A stretch of DNA of 64,000 bases from Plantago major (taxonomy: Eukaryota > Streptophyta > Magnoliopsida > Lamiales > Plantaginaceae). The DNA is taken from contig CM048843.1 of NCBI GenBank assembly GCA_026545765.1, forward strand, positions 3,968,001-4,032,000, read 5' to 3'. The stretch's first letter is position 1, and every line of letters starts with the position of its first letter. Below the pieces are notes generated by a model. The model was not told the origin of the DNA. It made no database searches and was given only the letters and a program-made list of their open reading frames with translations. Positions 46,590 to 58,262 of the stretch are shown here, in pieces. A program made the translations under genes and the position numbers.

Positions 46590-46921
46590 AAAGCGAGATG
46601 AATTTGTTGATTTGAACATTTTAGCAACTGGATCTGAAAATCCGGCAGAAATCCGACGAAATCGTGTGTGAGAGATAGAGAGATAGATATAGCGATAGAG
46701 AGAGAGATTGCCCGGTACGATTTGATCGTCGTCGTGTTGGAGCACCATAATCTCCGGCAGAGGATGTGATTCCGGAGGAGGATGTGGTTCCGACGGAGGA
46801 TATGGAGTGAGTGAAGAGAGATATAGATGTTTCTCTCACTAGGGTTTTTGTAGAGAAAGAAAGATGGTTGAGTTGTGAGGCTTTTTGTGAGAGAGTGTTG
46901 TTATTTGAGGTATTTATATAA
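46590..46921 (-). other. Short gene-like patch with TATA box (minus strand)
   Basis: On the minus strand a TATATAAATAC box near 46911-46921 precedes a leader rich in CT and TCTCTC. This is followed by a low-complexity ORF (from 46839, serine-rich with LSLSLYLSLYLS from a GAGAGATA-type microsatellite). I do not recognise a protein. It may be a promoter/leader captured or carried by the surrounding repeat block. Confidence 0.3.
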
Positions 46922-47279
46922 AAACTATTGATCGGTTTGTATTATTTCTGATCGGTTCTTTATTGTGAAAACCGAATTTTCCTATAGATTAGGAAAATCT
47001 TCCCTTTTACTATACTTACCCAAACACAATATTTAGAAAAATAAACATGAACTTTAATTCATTCGTCAATACACAAAATAATTAAAAAAATCAAAATTTA
47101 CAACCTATAAAAATACATGTATTTTCAAAAATATTTAATACATCTTCAAAATAGCTTTCTTGTACACTCTTGACTTGTTCGTCGACCCTTCTTCCACAAT
47201 GTCTCAATTTTTTTGACCAATCAATTTCTTTGTTCGACCACCCTTTATACGAAAACCTAATACATACAACGAAAACATA

Positions 47280-48440
47280 AAAAAAACATAGACAATTTAT
47301 ACACAAACATAGATCATTTATACAAAAAAACTAAACCATTCAAACTAAAACATCAACACATAATAACATAGACAATTTATACTAAAACATAAGCCATTTA
47401 TACAAAAAAAAAAACTAAACAATATATAATGCATTTATATTTTCACAATAAACAAACAACAAAGAACAACATATACAATTTCTACTAAAACATAGGACAT
47501 TTATACAAAAACCTAGACAATTTATACTAAAAATAGAACATAGGACATTTATATAAAAAAAACTAGTTAATTTCTACTAAAACATAGGACATTTATACTA
47601 AAAAGCTAGACAATTTATACTGAAACATAGACAATTACTAAAACATAAATAATTACTAAAACATAGACAATTACTAAACCAGTAACATATAACAATATAG
47701 AGAATTTATACTAAAACATGGGTCATTTATACAAAAAACTAAACCATTCAAACTGGACGAACAACATATAACATAAAAACATAGACCATTTATACAAAAA
47801 AAAAAAAAAAATAGACAATTTATACAAAAAATCAAAACCAACAACAACAAACAACATAGACAATTTATACTAAAACATATACCATTTATACAAGAAACTA
47901 GACAATATATAGTAAAACATAGACAATTTATACAAAAAACTAAATCAGCAACAACGAACAACATAGACAATTTCTACTAAAACATAGACTATATTTACAA
48001 AAAACTAGAAAATTTATAGTAAAACATAGACAATTTATACAAAAACTAAACCAGCAACAACGAACAACATAGACAAATTATAATAAAACATAGACAATTT
48101 CTAGTAAAACATAGATCATTTATACAAAAAACTAGACAATTTATAGTAAAACATAGACAATTTATACAAAAAAACTAAACCAGCAACAACGAATAAGATA
48201 GACAATTTCTACTAAAACATAGACCATTTATACAAAAAAAATTAGACAATTTATAGTATAACATAGACAATTTATAAAATAAAACTAAACCAGCAACAAC
48301 GAACAACATAGACAATTTCTACTAAAACATAGACCATTTATAAAAAAAATAGACAATTTATATTAAAACATAATAATTTCTAAAACATAGAACATTTATA
48401 AAAAAGTAAACAATGCATAAAAAATTCTTAAGAAACAAAA
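47280..48440. repeat. Array of about 20-bp units with about 105-130 bp higher-order period
   Basis: The basic unit is about 20-22 bases of the form TAAAACATAGACAATTTATAC. A longer phrase with ACCAGCAACAACGAACAAC recurs near 47834, 47944, 48048, 48177 and 48287, giving a higher-order unit of 104-129 bases. Unit variants alternate ATTTCTACT and ATTTATAGT endings. ORFs on either strand here come from the repeats. Confidence 0.9.
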
Positions 48441-48879
48441 CAACGAGGAAAAAGAAATGTGAATAGCAAGGTCTACCAATTCCAAATGAAGTTACAACTG
48501 AGAGCTTCACCAATCCTTTTAGCAAGCAAAACGAGAAAATTTTGAATTGTGTTTAGTTGATGTTATTATCTTCTACTTCAATCACTCTGTTTTATTCATT
48601 TAGAAAAAAACATCACAGGAGTTATAGTTCATCAATCACTTATCACTCTGTTTTGCAACATTCCAAACAATTAACAATGCTAAGATACCTTAGATATCAC
48701 CAATTAAGCAACCACACCATGGACAAACTCAGTACACAAAAACTTACCGCGATATGTTGTTATGCGATGAAACGGAAAATGAAAGAAAATAGCTTAAATC
48801 AAAATCAATATCAGATCAATAATTGTCTAAATTGTGTGCATAAAAAAACAATTGATAAATACCTCGACATCACCGATTA

Positions 48880-49445
48880 GAGGGAAAAAACGACCGAGGA
48901 AATTAGTATTTAGTGCACACGAGCTTGATCTCAACAGATTCTTCCGCAATTTCAAGGAAGATGATAAGTGATTCATCTCTCATGAACTCTCGATCGAAAT
49001 GTAAAATGGATTGTCCGGATTTGAAGTGTCTGGTGAAAATCAACAATTGAATCCACACGAATCGAGAATCTCTTCCTTAGTGAGTTGAATTTCACAACGG
49101 ATCCATCCAATCGACCAAATCAGGCAAATCCGAAGATCTGAGAATGTTTGTCACGTTAGTTGCAATGTCTAGATCGTAGATCGGACCATTTCGTGGAGCA
49201 AAAGGAGTGGATTGCGGTGCGGCAACGGCGGCGGCGGCACAGCGACAGCGAGAAAGAGGGGCTGGAATTTGAGGTGGTTTAAATTTTGCAGAGAGAAACG
49301 GTTTCCTTGAAATGAAGAATGAATGAGATATGTCAGCAACATCTAAAAGTTCGGGTTTAATTAACAACCCGGTCCACAAAATTGGACCGACCCAGATCCA
49401 GATTTTAAACACCAAATCCGGTACACTGGATCCGCGAAAAATCAC
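48880..49445 (-). other. Unrecognised gene-like patch at right edge of the array block
   Basis: A minus-strand open stretch (49445 down to 49092) encodes an alanine-rich patch from a GCC microsatellite and then STPFAPRNGPIYDLDIATN and SSDLPDLVDWMDPL. GC content is higher than around it, as in the patch near 46.7 kb. I do not recognise the product. It may be an exon of a captured gene or of the element itself. Confidence 0.3.
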
Positions 49446-49500
49446 AAAATTGGTAAATGTAAAACATAGATAATTTTACGTGAAACATATGAGTCTCTCT

Positions 49501-50340
49501 AAACTCTCCAAACGTAGTAGGACTTTAATTAAACTTAGTATTAGTATTATTGTCATTATGGAGGCCTAAAATCTGATACTCACCCATATTGCATGTCATT
49601 ACAAACTTCTTTAATCCTGCCGTTTCAAACAAGTATACCCGTTTTGTCTGTTTAGTTGTCCATAAGAACTATTTCCACTTAATTTTCAGACATTTTCATA
49701 TACTGTTCGCGTGATTTACCTCATTAATAGAAGATATTTCAAGTGAGGGAGTAACATATATGCAAGTTTTCTTTGTTCTTGAGTAGATATTTAGTTTTGT
49801 TTTCATATACTACTTTGCAAGGGTAACTAGGTAGCTCCATGCCTCCATATCTTTATAAATTTTGAAAGTTGAAGTTAGACAATAACAATGTGTCAATCAA
49901 ACTTGAAGTTGAAATGCTGAGTCGTATACCCACTCAAGTATTTAGTTTTTGGCCCTATATCCATATCGTGCCTGTTCGATCTCCACCTATTTTAGCTGGT
50001 TGAATATCCCAGTTTTTCTGGAAATCAATTTTATGTTTATTAGTAGTATGACTTTTGAGTCCGTCTGAACTCGTTGCGATCTACTTCGCTTATGCATTAC
50101 ATATATGGTAGAAACTTCATACAGAAATATACTGACAAAAGATATTCTTATACATTATTTATTCCTAAATATAGTTTTCTTTAAAAAGAATTTACACAAG
50201 TTGGAAACGTAAATTTTTATTAACAAGTTTATTTCGTCATAGAGTATTCTTTTAGAGGTGCTACCGTAGTCGTCGAACATAAAGACAGGCAGTTCCTATT
50301 CTCATCCCAAAAAAAAAAAAAAGAAGAAAAATAATGGATA
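49501..50340. other. Intergenic DNA
   Basis: Non-coding. A stretch near 49615-49755 vaguely resembles an old Stowaway copy (ends CCTGCCGTTTC and GTGAGGGAGTA), too diverged to call. Confidence 0.35.
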
Positions 50341-50348
50341 GACTGGTT

Positions 50349-51034
50349 TAGGGGTGTATTTCGAACCGAACGAATCGAACATTGACCTTAACGAACGTTT
50401 GTTCGTTAACATATATGTCATGTTCATGTTCGTGTTCATATGCGTCGAACATCTCAACACTTGTTCATGTTCAGTTTGTTAAGGTTTCAACATGTTCATG
50501 AACAGTTCGCGAACTATTATAGGTTTTGTGTAGTTTAGGTTAGAAAATACCTCCTCCGCCCCCAATTCAACTTCCCGTATTTCATTTTGGGACGTCCCAA
50601 TTTGAACTTCTTCTTCCTTTAATGAAAAATCTCATTAAATACTTTATTCATTCTCTTTCATATTTTATTCACTATCTCTCCTACTTTATTCATCTTTTTT
50701 CCTATTCTAATACCATCTTTCCTACTTTATTCACTTTTATATATTAAAATATGAGTACGGCATGCTGGTATTATAACTTATGTGAAAAATGGAAATGATA
50801 TATTATGTTAGGAAATATTATACTCCATATATAAATAATACTCCATATATAAAATTATTATAGATATAATTTGTTCACGAACAGTTCGCGAACTACCGAA
50901 CAATAAATTATATGTTCGTGTTCGTTTATTAACGAACACGCTCGCGAACTATTCGATTAGGTCAAACTCGAACTGAGCGTTGACCGAAAATTTTCGTGAA
51001 ATTTTCACGAACGTTCGTTTCATTTACACCCCTA
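50349..51034. mobile_element. hAT-type non-autonomous element, 686 bp
   Basis: It begins TAGGGGTGTATTTCGAACCG and ends, read inverted, TAGGGGTGTAAATGAAACGA, a clear terminal inverted repeat. A perfect 8-bp target duplication GACTGGTT flanks it (50341-50348 and 51035-51042), the length typical of hAT transposons. Subterminal regions are dense in GTTCG/CGAAC motifs (for example GAACAGTTCGCGAACTA on both sides). No ORF. Confidence 0.92.
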
Positions 51035-51301
51035 GACTGGTTTATTACTTAAAAACCATTTGATTAGAACTAGTGTTACATGAGTATGAATTAATCTAAA
51101 ATGCAAATGTTAAATGTTAAGTTGTAGTAGTACTTATTTGGTGACCACAAAAGTAAACGAGAATCTTATCATGAGATGGAGCATGTATAATTTTTGTTTC
51201 CATATATTGAATTATCGATAATTTGCCAGAATAGTTCAAAAGATAAAATAAATTTATTGTTACTTAGTATTAGTAACTTATCCAGTTAAATTCATCAACA
51301 A

Positions 51302-51385
51302 CCGACCTTAGCTCAGTTGGTAGAGCGGAGGACTGTAGTATGGCAGATGATCCTTAGGTCGCTGGTTCGAATCCGGCAGGTCGGA
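51302..51385 (+). tRNA. tRNA-Tyr (anticodon GUA) with 11-nt intron
   Basis: The acceptor stem pairs CCGACCT (51302) with AGGTCGG, with discriminator A at 51385. The A box TAGCTCAGTTGG and B box GGTTCGAATCC are perfect. The anticodon GTA is followed by one base, then an 11-nt intron (51339-51349), then the 3' half. The mature length is 73. A T run follows at once and would end Pol III transcription. Plant tRNA-Tyr genes normally have a short intron at this place. Confidence 0.97.
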
Positions 51386-51785
51386 TTTTTTTCAAATTTA
51401 TTTGATTTTTGCTATTTTTTTCATTTTTGCATTTCTTTGTTCTTTGGTCGGAATTTTGGTTTTTGTTGCATTTGTTTTTTTGAACTTAAAACAGCATCGC
51501 AAACTTCCACTTATACCTGACTGAACTATCAATGAACTGCCTCTCAACAAGAAACTATCAGAGAGCTCATCAACCAAAGACCAAACTTTATTGGTAACAA
51601 TCAAACATCCACAACACAGTTTTATTCAGTTTCTTCAACGATTTAAAAAGAAATAGCTGTAAACAAGCAGTACAATGCAGAAGGTATGGGACAATACAAC
51701 AAGCGCCCTTTCAGCAGCATTCACAACCAGAAGTCCAGAACCAACAAAAAAAAAAGAAGACCAAAATCCTTTGCAGGAAAATACA

Positions 51786-54272
51786 CTAGTGTGTCCTCTC
51801 CTTTGAGGCAGTGTTGTGACGAGAATGACTTCTCGATCTTGGCCTACCTTTCTCCGTCCCACCAGCAGTGCTCCGCACACTAGGGGACAATGAACTCTTC
51901 TGACTTACCCTTTTCACGTTTTTTCTCCTATTGTTCCGCATGTTACTTCCTATAGCTGCTTTGGCAATGGCATTTGCACGTACCTCTCGCGCTTTCTGAG
52001 GATTTACGGGCTGCTTGTTGAGGAATGCTAGCTTTGGGAGAAGACTGCACACTGTCTTCCGCAGTTGGTCTTCACTGATATTACTCTGGATTGGATTGCC
52101 CAACAGATTTAGAGCTATCATAGAGTTGTAATTGGCTACAAGCTGCCCAAGTGCTTTCGCTGTGGTTATCTTGTTGAAGCTCAGGTCTAATATGGTAAGT
52201 TTCAGCAGCCTGTGCAGCCCTTCGACGTCACTTATCTTGTTCCCCGAAAGATATAGTTCCTTAATGATTGTGCAGTTTGACAATCCTGGTGACATACAAT
52301 GAGAATAGGACGTATCAGCAAATGCAGTTTGAAATTTTGTGAAGAGCTACATATATATAGGGTGTTTGCCAACAAGGCTGTCAAACAGAGCAATGCAATA
52401 GAGTTTACTCTATGTTGTTCCATTAGAGCTCTAAAATTTCCATGTCTAACTACTTAGTACTAATAGATAAACATTTCTAATTCTACATACTCAACAAGCT
52501 GATTCTGCAGAAAATAAGTGAGAATCAGTCTATGCATAATGTTCAGTCCCTCAGTGACAACATTTGAAGATGCAATACCTTGACCAATCCGTGAAATTCT
52601 ATTGTAACTGAGATTAAGAACCCGCAGATGAGTCAATTCTCTCAGACCTTCAATCATGCTTATCCTGTTCCTAGATAGGTCAAGTACATGGAGACCCTTT
52701 GGCAGAGACCCTGGAGTAATATGAACTGCAATCCACAGTTGATAATCAATAAGCACTCTAAGCAACAGTGAAAATTCAGTTCATCAGTCGTAATTGGGTA
52801 GATATTATCTTAAAGACATACCTATGGAATTGCCAGACAAATTGATGGTTCGGAGGCTAGTAAAGTGCGACAGGTAGGGCACTACTTTCAGTCCCATGCC
52901 CGATATATGAGCCACAGATGAAGAAGCATTCAGGGACTGAACAACGCTATTAGCATGTAAAATATCCTCCGGCACATTCATAGGCAGGTGTCGACCCAAA
53001 TGCAAAGATCCCCGTTCAGGAGATGGTGGAAAGTTAATATCGTCTTCAATTTGATCATCGTGGTACTCAACTTCACATGGGGGCTGTGTTGAAACTTCTT
53101 TCACCCACTCATCAACTCTCGATAGAGGTGACGACTCTGTAGGGAAAGCAACCCACTGATGCTGAGGCCACGTACCAGAAACTCCATAAAATTCATCCCA
53201 TCTCTGATCATCCAATTTAGACTTGCCTTTATCCATATATTTAGCGTTAAGCAAAGCAGGTGACTTGAACTTATGTGGCTCCATGGATAGCCTTGGTTCT
53301 AAGGTGTCGGAAGAGTAGCCTCCTTGCCTGTTCAGGATAGAAAGCTTGGTTTCAACTGCTAGACGTATCGTAGTGTCTGGTCTATGCAAATTCCTGTGAC
53401 TCCATAAGAATAATTTCCACCACAATCTCCGGCTTCTAGAAGGGAGTATCTGACTTGAAGAATGTTTCTTCAGCATCACATTGTCAGCGCTACGCTGCGT
53501 CATGATAGAAACTGGGCTCATGGCATCCCTGACAGGAACATCATCGGTGCATATCATGGCTAGTTTCTGAATATCCTCGTAAGATTTAGATTTAGAAGAA
53601 AGTAGTAGCTCTTGGCTTATATTCCTCATTTCCAAACTAGAGCATGAGCGCGTAAGTTTAGGAGAAACCCAAATCTCTGGTTTACCTTTGCCAGGATCAC
53701 TCTCGTGGCCATCAGTAACGAACTCGAAATCATTTACAACATCAGGAGAAGAAGTAATGATCATTCTTTCAAGAGTTTGGTAATCCTCTTCATTTGAGTT
53801 CTCAGCACGGGCCTGTAAATCAAAATCGGAATTATCCCTCTTCATTGACAAGCACTCATCATGCTCGTCTCCCCCTTCGTAGTCTACATCCACAGAATCG
53901 GGTCTAGCAGGACTGTCATTGCTCATTACCTTGACATTGCAACTAGAACCTCCGGAAATATGAAAAGGAACGGGAACAGTAAAAGAAGTGGATTTCAACT
54001 CTATATTTTCCGATGATTTTGGGATGTTCTCAAGCTTAACATGCAGTGTGTTGTCAGTATCAACTGGTTTTACAGAAGTTTTTTGTCCCTACAAAGTAAA
54101 ATAAGACAAATGCATACCTTCAGCATAGAGAACATCAAGCAAAAATAGGCACCGAAGACGAACAAATATTTGGAAGAAAGACAGAAAAAAATGAACAAAT
54201 TTTCAATAAATTCAAAATACACACCTTATCTTTCTTTTCCCCTTGAGAACAGAAGCAGCTAAACAATCCCAT
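51786..54272 (-). CDS. Leucine-rich-repeat protein, 'outer arm dynein light chain 1'-like
   Basis: Minus-strand exons 54272-54225, 54088-52822, 52725-52579 and 52285-51786 join to 1962 nt, 653 residues. The start MGLFSCFCSQGEKK is chosen because it is the only ATG exon with a good donor (GATAAG/GTGTGT) that joins in frame. Gly2 with Cys6 and Cys8 suggests lipid anchoring. A long acidic, serine-rich region (17 to about 400) is followed by SDS22-type leucine-rich repeats (about 400-560: LRTINLSGNSI, LHVLDLSRNRI, LRVLNLSYNRI, IKELYLSGNKI, LTILDLSFNKI) with an LRR cap (LLGNPI, LLPKLAFLN). It ends in a basic RS-like tail (RPRSRSHSRH). Flowering plants have no motile cilia, so the dynein name is homology only. 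From memory its Arabidopsis homologue At1g78230 lies next to QUA2 (At1g78240), matching the order here. Confidence 0.88.
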
Positions 54273-55375
54273 TTTCAGAATCTTGAACAGTGAATAAGTA
54301 ACCCTTCAGTTTATATTTCGATATCTACCAAGTGTTTTTGCCTTTACCTTTAGCAATATACACCTTAAAAATCTCCTACATCTCAATCAGAGTTCTTCGC
54401 GGAAAGAATGGTTTCCAGCAGCAAGCATAATATTCACATTGAAGCCACATTAGCCATAATCAATCGGCAGCTGGAAAAGCAATGACCGGACCAAAATTAA
54501 AGGATACAAGAACCAAAGGGCAATATGCAGGACTGATATTCCAAGCCCAGCTTTAATTGCTTTAGCCCATAACCAGCAAGAAAGTGGAAGATTATAACAA
54601 GGGTCGGCCAGAGTGACAACTCAGAGATTTATCTCCAGAATCTTCATGAATATAACACCTGCCGAACACATTAAAGATTCATAAAAACGCAAGTATACGC
54701 AATTTCCCCAAATCAAAGATAACCACAAACTCCTCATTTCAAGGAACTAACAATATTATGAAAAAATCCCAAAAGCACATAAACTGTTTCTACTTCATAA
54801 AAATTCCTACTTTTTCCCCAACATTTCGAGAATTCTGTTCCTTTAGTCTAAAAATGAAAGAGTGATCCATCCAAGATTACAACCTAACAAGTTCCAATCA
54901 AAATTCAAGAAGTTTCGTCTATTTAAAGCCAAACAAGATATATAAAAAAGAGGGGTATTATCATGCAAGAGGCCTGTTTAGCTGTTTCAAGAGAATTCTA
55001 GTACTCCAAGTAGATGCCATTTCCAACACAAGCTCTATCATTTTCCCTTTTCCTGAAAAATATACTACACGCAATAAAAGTCAAAAAGCAACCTTTTTTC
55101 CCAGCCCAAATTATCGAGCGGTGCATTAATTGATGAACTAATCGAGAATCCCAACTGTTTGAAAGTTGAAAAAACAGAAGTAGAAGATGGCAGTTTGAGC
55201 TTGACAAATTAACAAACACTTGGCGCGCACAACTAAAAAAGCAAAGAAAATGATTGTTACCTGGGCAATAGCTGTATGTATGTATTTTAGTGGAAACAGT
55301 TGGTCAAGAACTAAGAAAAGGCGAGTTCTTTGTGATTAGCAAGAGCAAGGAAGGAAGGTGTGGGAATGGTTTGTG
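54273..55375 (-). promoter_or_regulatory. 5' leader and leader intron of the LRR gene
   Basis: A donor-like CCCAG/GTAACA on the minus strand lies at about 55258. A candidate acceptor (GATGTAG) lies near 54378. This would make a leader intron of nearly 0.9 kb. The leader exon would start near 55370, with a TATA-like stretch (TATACTATCATATAAG, minus strand) near 55395-55410. No coding content. Confidence 0.4.
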
Positions 55376-55410
55376 ATTCTTGTTCTTCTGTGATGATATC
55401 TTATATGATA

Positions 55411-56034
55411 GTATAAACTATACTATAAAATACTCCAAGTATGAGAGTAATGTAAAGAGGAGGAAAGAAAATACATGGAGCAAAATGCCAAAAAGGAAAA
55501 CAACATGGGAAGGGAAATTATCAAAGGAAACACGTACTCTACGCGGACATCAATCATCTTCAATTTTTTTTTTTTTTTTAATATCTAAATACCCTTTTTT
55601 CTACTCAAATTATTAGTTGTTACTAATCTACCCTTTTTTTTTGCTAAGACGGGTCACCTAATCGGTTAATCTCTTTCCTACGCGTTAATCTTTCATTTAT
55701 CGGATTAGATAATTGTAAGTGAGTGTAACTCATTATCACTTAAATATCAAGGTTAGAGTCGAGTCGAATGTCATGTAATTTGAGTATACGTCATATTTAT
55801 TTACTAGAAATTGGGACACACGTGAGCGTATTCCGAATCTACACTATGTTTTGCCAAATAATCTTAATTCGCGTGAAGAGAAGACTTATTACTTGTCAAT
55901 TTTGTCGATCTCAGTAATTTTATGAAAACTTATCAGATTACTATTAAAACCGGGGAATACTATATAAAGTTCATTTGCCTTTGGGTAAGCTTTTAATTAA
56001 ATACACTTGTTTTTTAGTTAAATGTATAACACCC
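55411..56034. other. Intergenic DNA
   Basis: AT-rich spacer with poly-T runs near 55565-55580. No feature recognised. Confidence 0.4.
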
Positions 56035-56860
56035 CACCCCCTTGAGTTATTAATAATGTGCGCGAAACCCCTCTAAGTTAACGAATTAGTATCAGACTCC
56101 CTTGAGTTATTAAAAAATGGACACAAAATCCCCCACCATTTATTTTTAAAGTGTATGAGGTACACTCTCATTAGGTGCGACTATAGATGTTTGTTTATAT
56201 TATCTTACACCAAATCAATGGGAAAAAATCATAGTTATTAAAAATATGTGCAAAATCCCATGGAATTTTAATAAAGTCATTGCAATACCCCTTTTACATG
56301 AATACTAAATATACATGATGAATTCGTATTGTGTGCAGTTTGACTCGTTAGTCCATATTTTCGAAAATATTAAAATGAATTAAATTTGAGCTATTAAAAA
56401 TAGTAAAACTTTATTTTTTTCCCGATTAAATGAACAACAAAAATCGATCACACACTACTGGTTATATAACACTGAAATATATAAATAACAACCATAGATA
56501 ACACTAGTTAAAATTATCGCTACATATCACAACATATACCAATTCATTATTAGTCATGTAAACGAAAAAAAAGGTGAAGGCCAAAGATAATAAACTGAAA
56601 CTATGAATGTCTAGTCCACCTACTCACGTTAATTTGAAGTAAGAAAGCCTAAAAGAACATCCATTGTCGCACCTAACACGGGCACACTGTAAAAAAAAAA
56701 AAAAAAGGCTGAAGGGATTCCACGCACATATTTTAATAACTCAGGGGGTTTTCGCGCAGATTTTTCATAACTCGGGAACTAATTTATTAGCTCAGGGGGG
56801 TTTCGCGCACATTTTAAATAACTCAATGGGATTTGGTACTAATTTACTTAATTTTCCCCG
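56035..56860. mobile_element. Foldback element with repeated GCGCGAAACCCC arms
   Basis: The left arm (56035-56150) reads TTGAGTTATTAATAATGTGC then GCGAAACCCCTC, with a second diverged unit about 60 bases on. The right arm (56735-56855) is the inverse, with three such units. Each unit pairs 'TGAGTTATT' with 'TGCGCGAAA' and 'CCCCC'. The middle is AT-rich without an ORF. Exact ends and target duplication are not clear. Confidence 0.65.
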
Positions 56861-58110
56861 GAAGCTTCTCTTTATAACTTATATATAAATAACTAAAATT
56901 GTTGAGTTATAAATTGGAATCCTCTTCTTCAATCATTAAGGTCTCAGGGCTCTCCAAGAAGACAAGGAGCAGTTAGAGTCTTTTTGTAATTCTGTTATTG
57001 TAATGTTTCTTAGTATGAACTACTCTATTTGTGTTTTAGCTTCTAAACTTCTAACACATGAAACAAAGTTTGACAGATGGTAATCCTTCGGTGATGAACA
57101 TAGTATATAAAAATTCCAAGACTACAATCATCTTGTGCTCAACAGTCATTTATTTATACGACATTGTAACCGGGTACATGGATAAATAAGGTGACATTGT
57201 AAAATTGGATACATAAGCAGCTACCAGGTATAAAGGTAACACCGTAAAATATTAGGCACATGAATCATTCAAGTGAGATTAAAACCGGATCCACTGATTA
57301 CTACTAATATAGAGATACGAACGCCTGAATGCAAATTCCAAAGTTTTCTATCCCAATTAGGCCACCGATAAAATCAGGTCGTATAAACAAATGGTAATTC
57401 TTGAAATGGCAGTAAAGAACTTCATCTCCAAGACAAACAAAAATAATCCTCAAACATGGCAAAGCAAAGTAGGTAAACAGTGAAGCCTTCATCTCGTTAA
57501 TGAATTCCAGGAAGCTTATCCACAACTACAAGCATGATGATATCACACTTGTTCATTCACAACTCCAAAGTCGTACTGGAATTCTATCTATTTCAATCAA
57601 ATGTAGCAACCCAAATTAAAGCTCAATTTGATCAAAACACCGATCCCGATTGGATTCCTATATCCGGCATAAGTGGTGAGGACGAGTACATCGTTCGCAG
57701 GGAAAGGACAGGGAGGAGAGTCTGTGAGTTTGTGGCTTTGTGAATCTGCGTAATTTTTTGTTGTATTTTGCTTCTGTGTTTTAGCCAAAAATTGATTTCC
57801 TTCTTTGCCATTGATGAGCAAAAAGAGAGGATAAATAAAGATAGAGACGTGAATGGAAATGATGAAAGTGATAAGTGTCTCTCACGCACCTAGTAGCTGA
57901 GAGTGGGCTTTATCGTACTTTTGAGTAGAATTGTACTGTCACATATCAAATTGAGGAAAAATCGTTCCTTCTCCACGCGACAGTTGTTCGGTTATCTTAC
58001 TACTTAAAATATGAAGGAGTCTGATTTATTGAACTCGAGTTCGAATTATTGTAAACGAATTTTAATTGGGTGCAAAATATAAATAACATTTGATTTTTTG
58101 AATCATTTAA
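56861..58110. other. Intergenic DNA with a small unrecognised ORF
   Basis: Non-coding as far as I can tell. On the minus strand near 57814-57630 an ATG (MAKKEINFWLKHRSK) opens about 60 codons without known motifs. I do not call it a gene. Confidence 0.35.
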
Positions 58111-58115
58111 AGAAA

Positions 58116-58262
58116 TGTTAAGAGAGAATAGAGAGTTTATTATGATGTGATAATGAGAAGTCTGAAACGTTATTTATCTGATATAAAGAAAACAGAGATC
58201 ATATGATTGGGCCTATAATAATTCTAACCCAATACTAACTCTTGTACATTTATTCTCTAACA
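58116..58262 (-). repeat. 3' LTR of the Copia element
   Basis: 147 bp. Read on the minus strand it begins TGTTAGAGAATAAATGTACA and ends TTCTCTCTTAACA. A purine-rich tract (AAGGGGAG) sits immediately upstream on the minus strand, at 58263-58270, as expected of a polypurine tract. Confidence 0.88.

Larger units (their letters stand above)
44750..49500. mobile_element. Repeat-array block, possibly one large non-TIR DNA transposon
   Basis: The interval holds two different short-unit arrays and two short gene-like patches. A motif of the form AAACATAGACAATTT occurs inverted near the left edge (AAATTGTCTATGTTTATC, about 44890-44960) and in direct orientation throughout the right array and near 49455-49480. 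This suggests that the block is one unit with related outer edges. I found no classical terminal inverted repeat and no transposase. VANDAL-type Mutator or CACTA elements, which carry dense subterminal motif arrays, are possibilities. This is inference. Confidence 0.4.

Noticed and set aside
47674..47970. Minus-strand ORF with repeated CINCLC motifs
   Set aside because: It is a translation of the AAACATAGACAATTT repeat array and has no independent coding support.
47280..48440. CRISPR-like array
   Set aside because: The genome is a plant nucleus, units are diverged and contiguous without unique spacers, and no cas genes exist.
50548..50640. Stowaway nested in the hAT element
   Set aside because: A left-type end (TACCTCCTCCGCCCCC) is visible but no matching right end, so a fragment at most.
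57630..57889. Small minus-strand gene starting MAKKEINFWLKH
   Set aside because: Short, no recognised motif, no clear exons following. The plus-strand ORF over the same bases is equally long.
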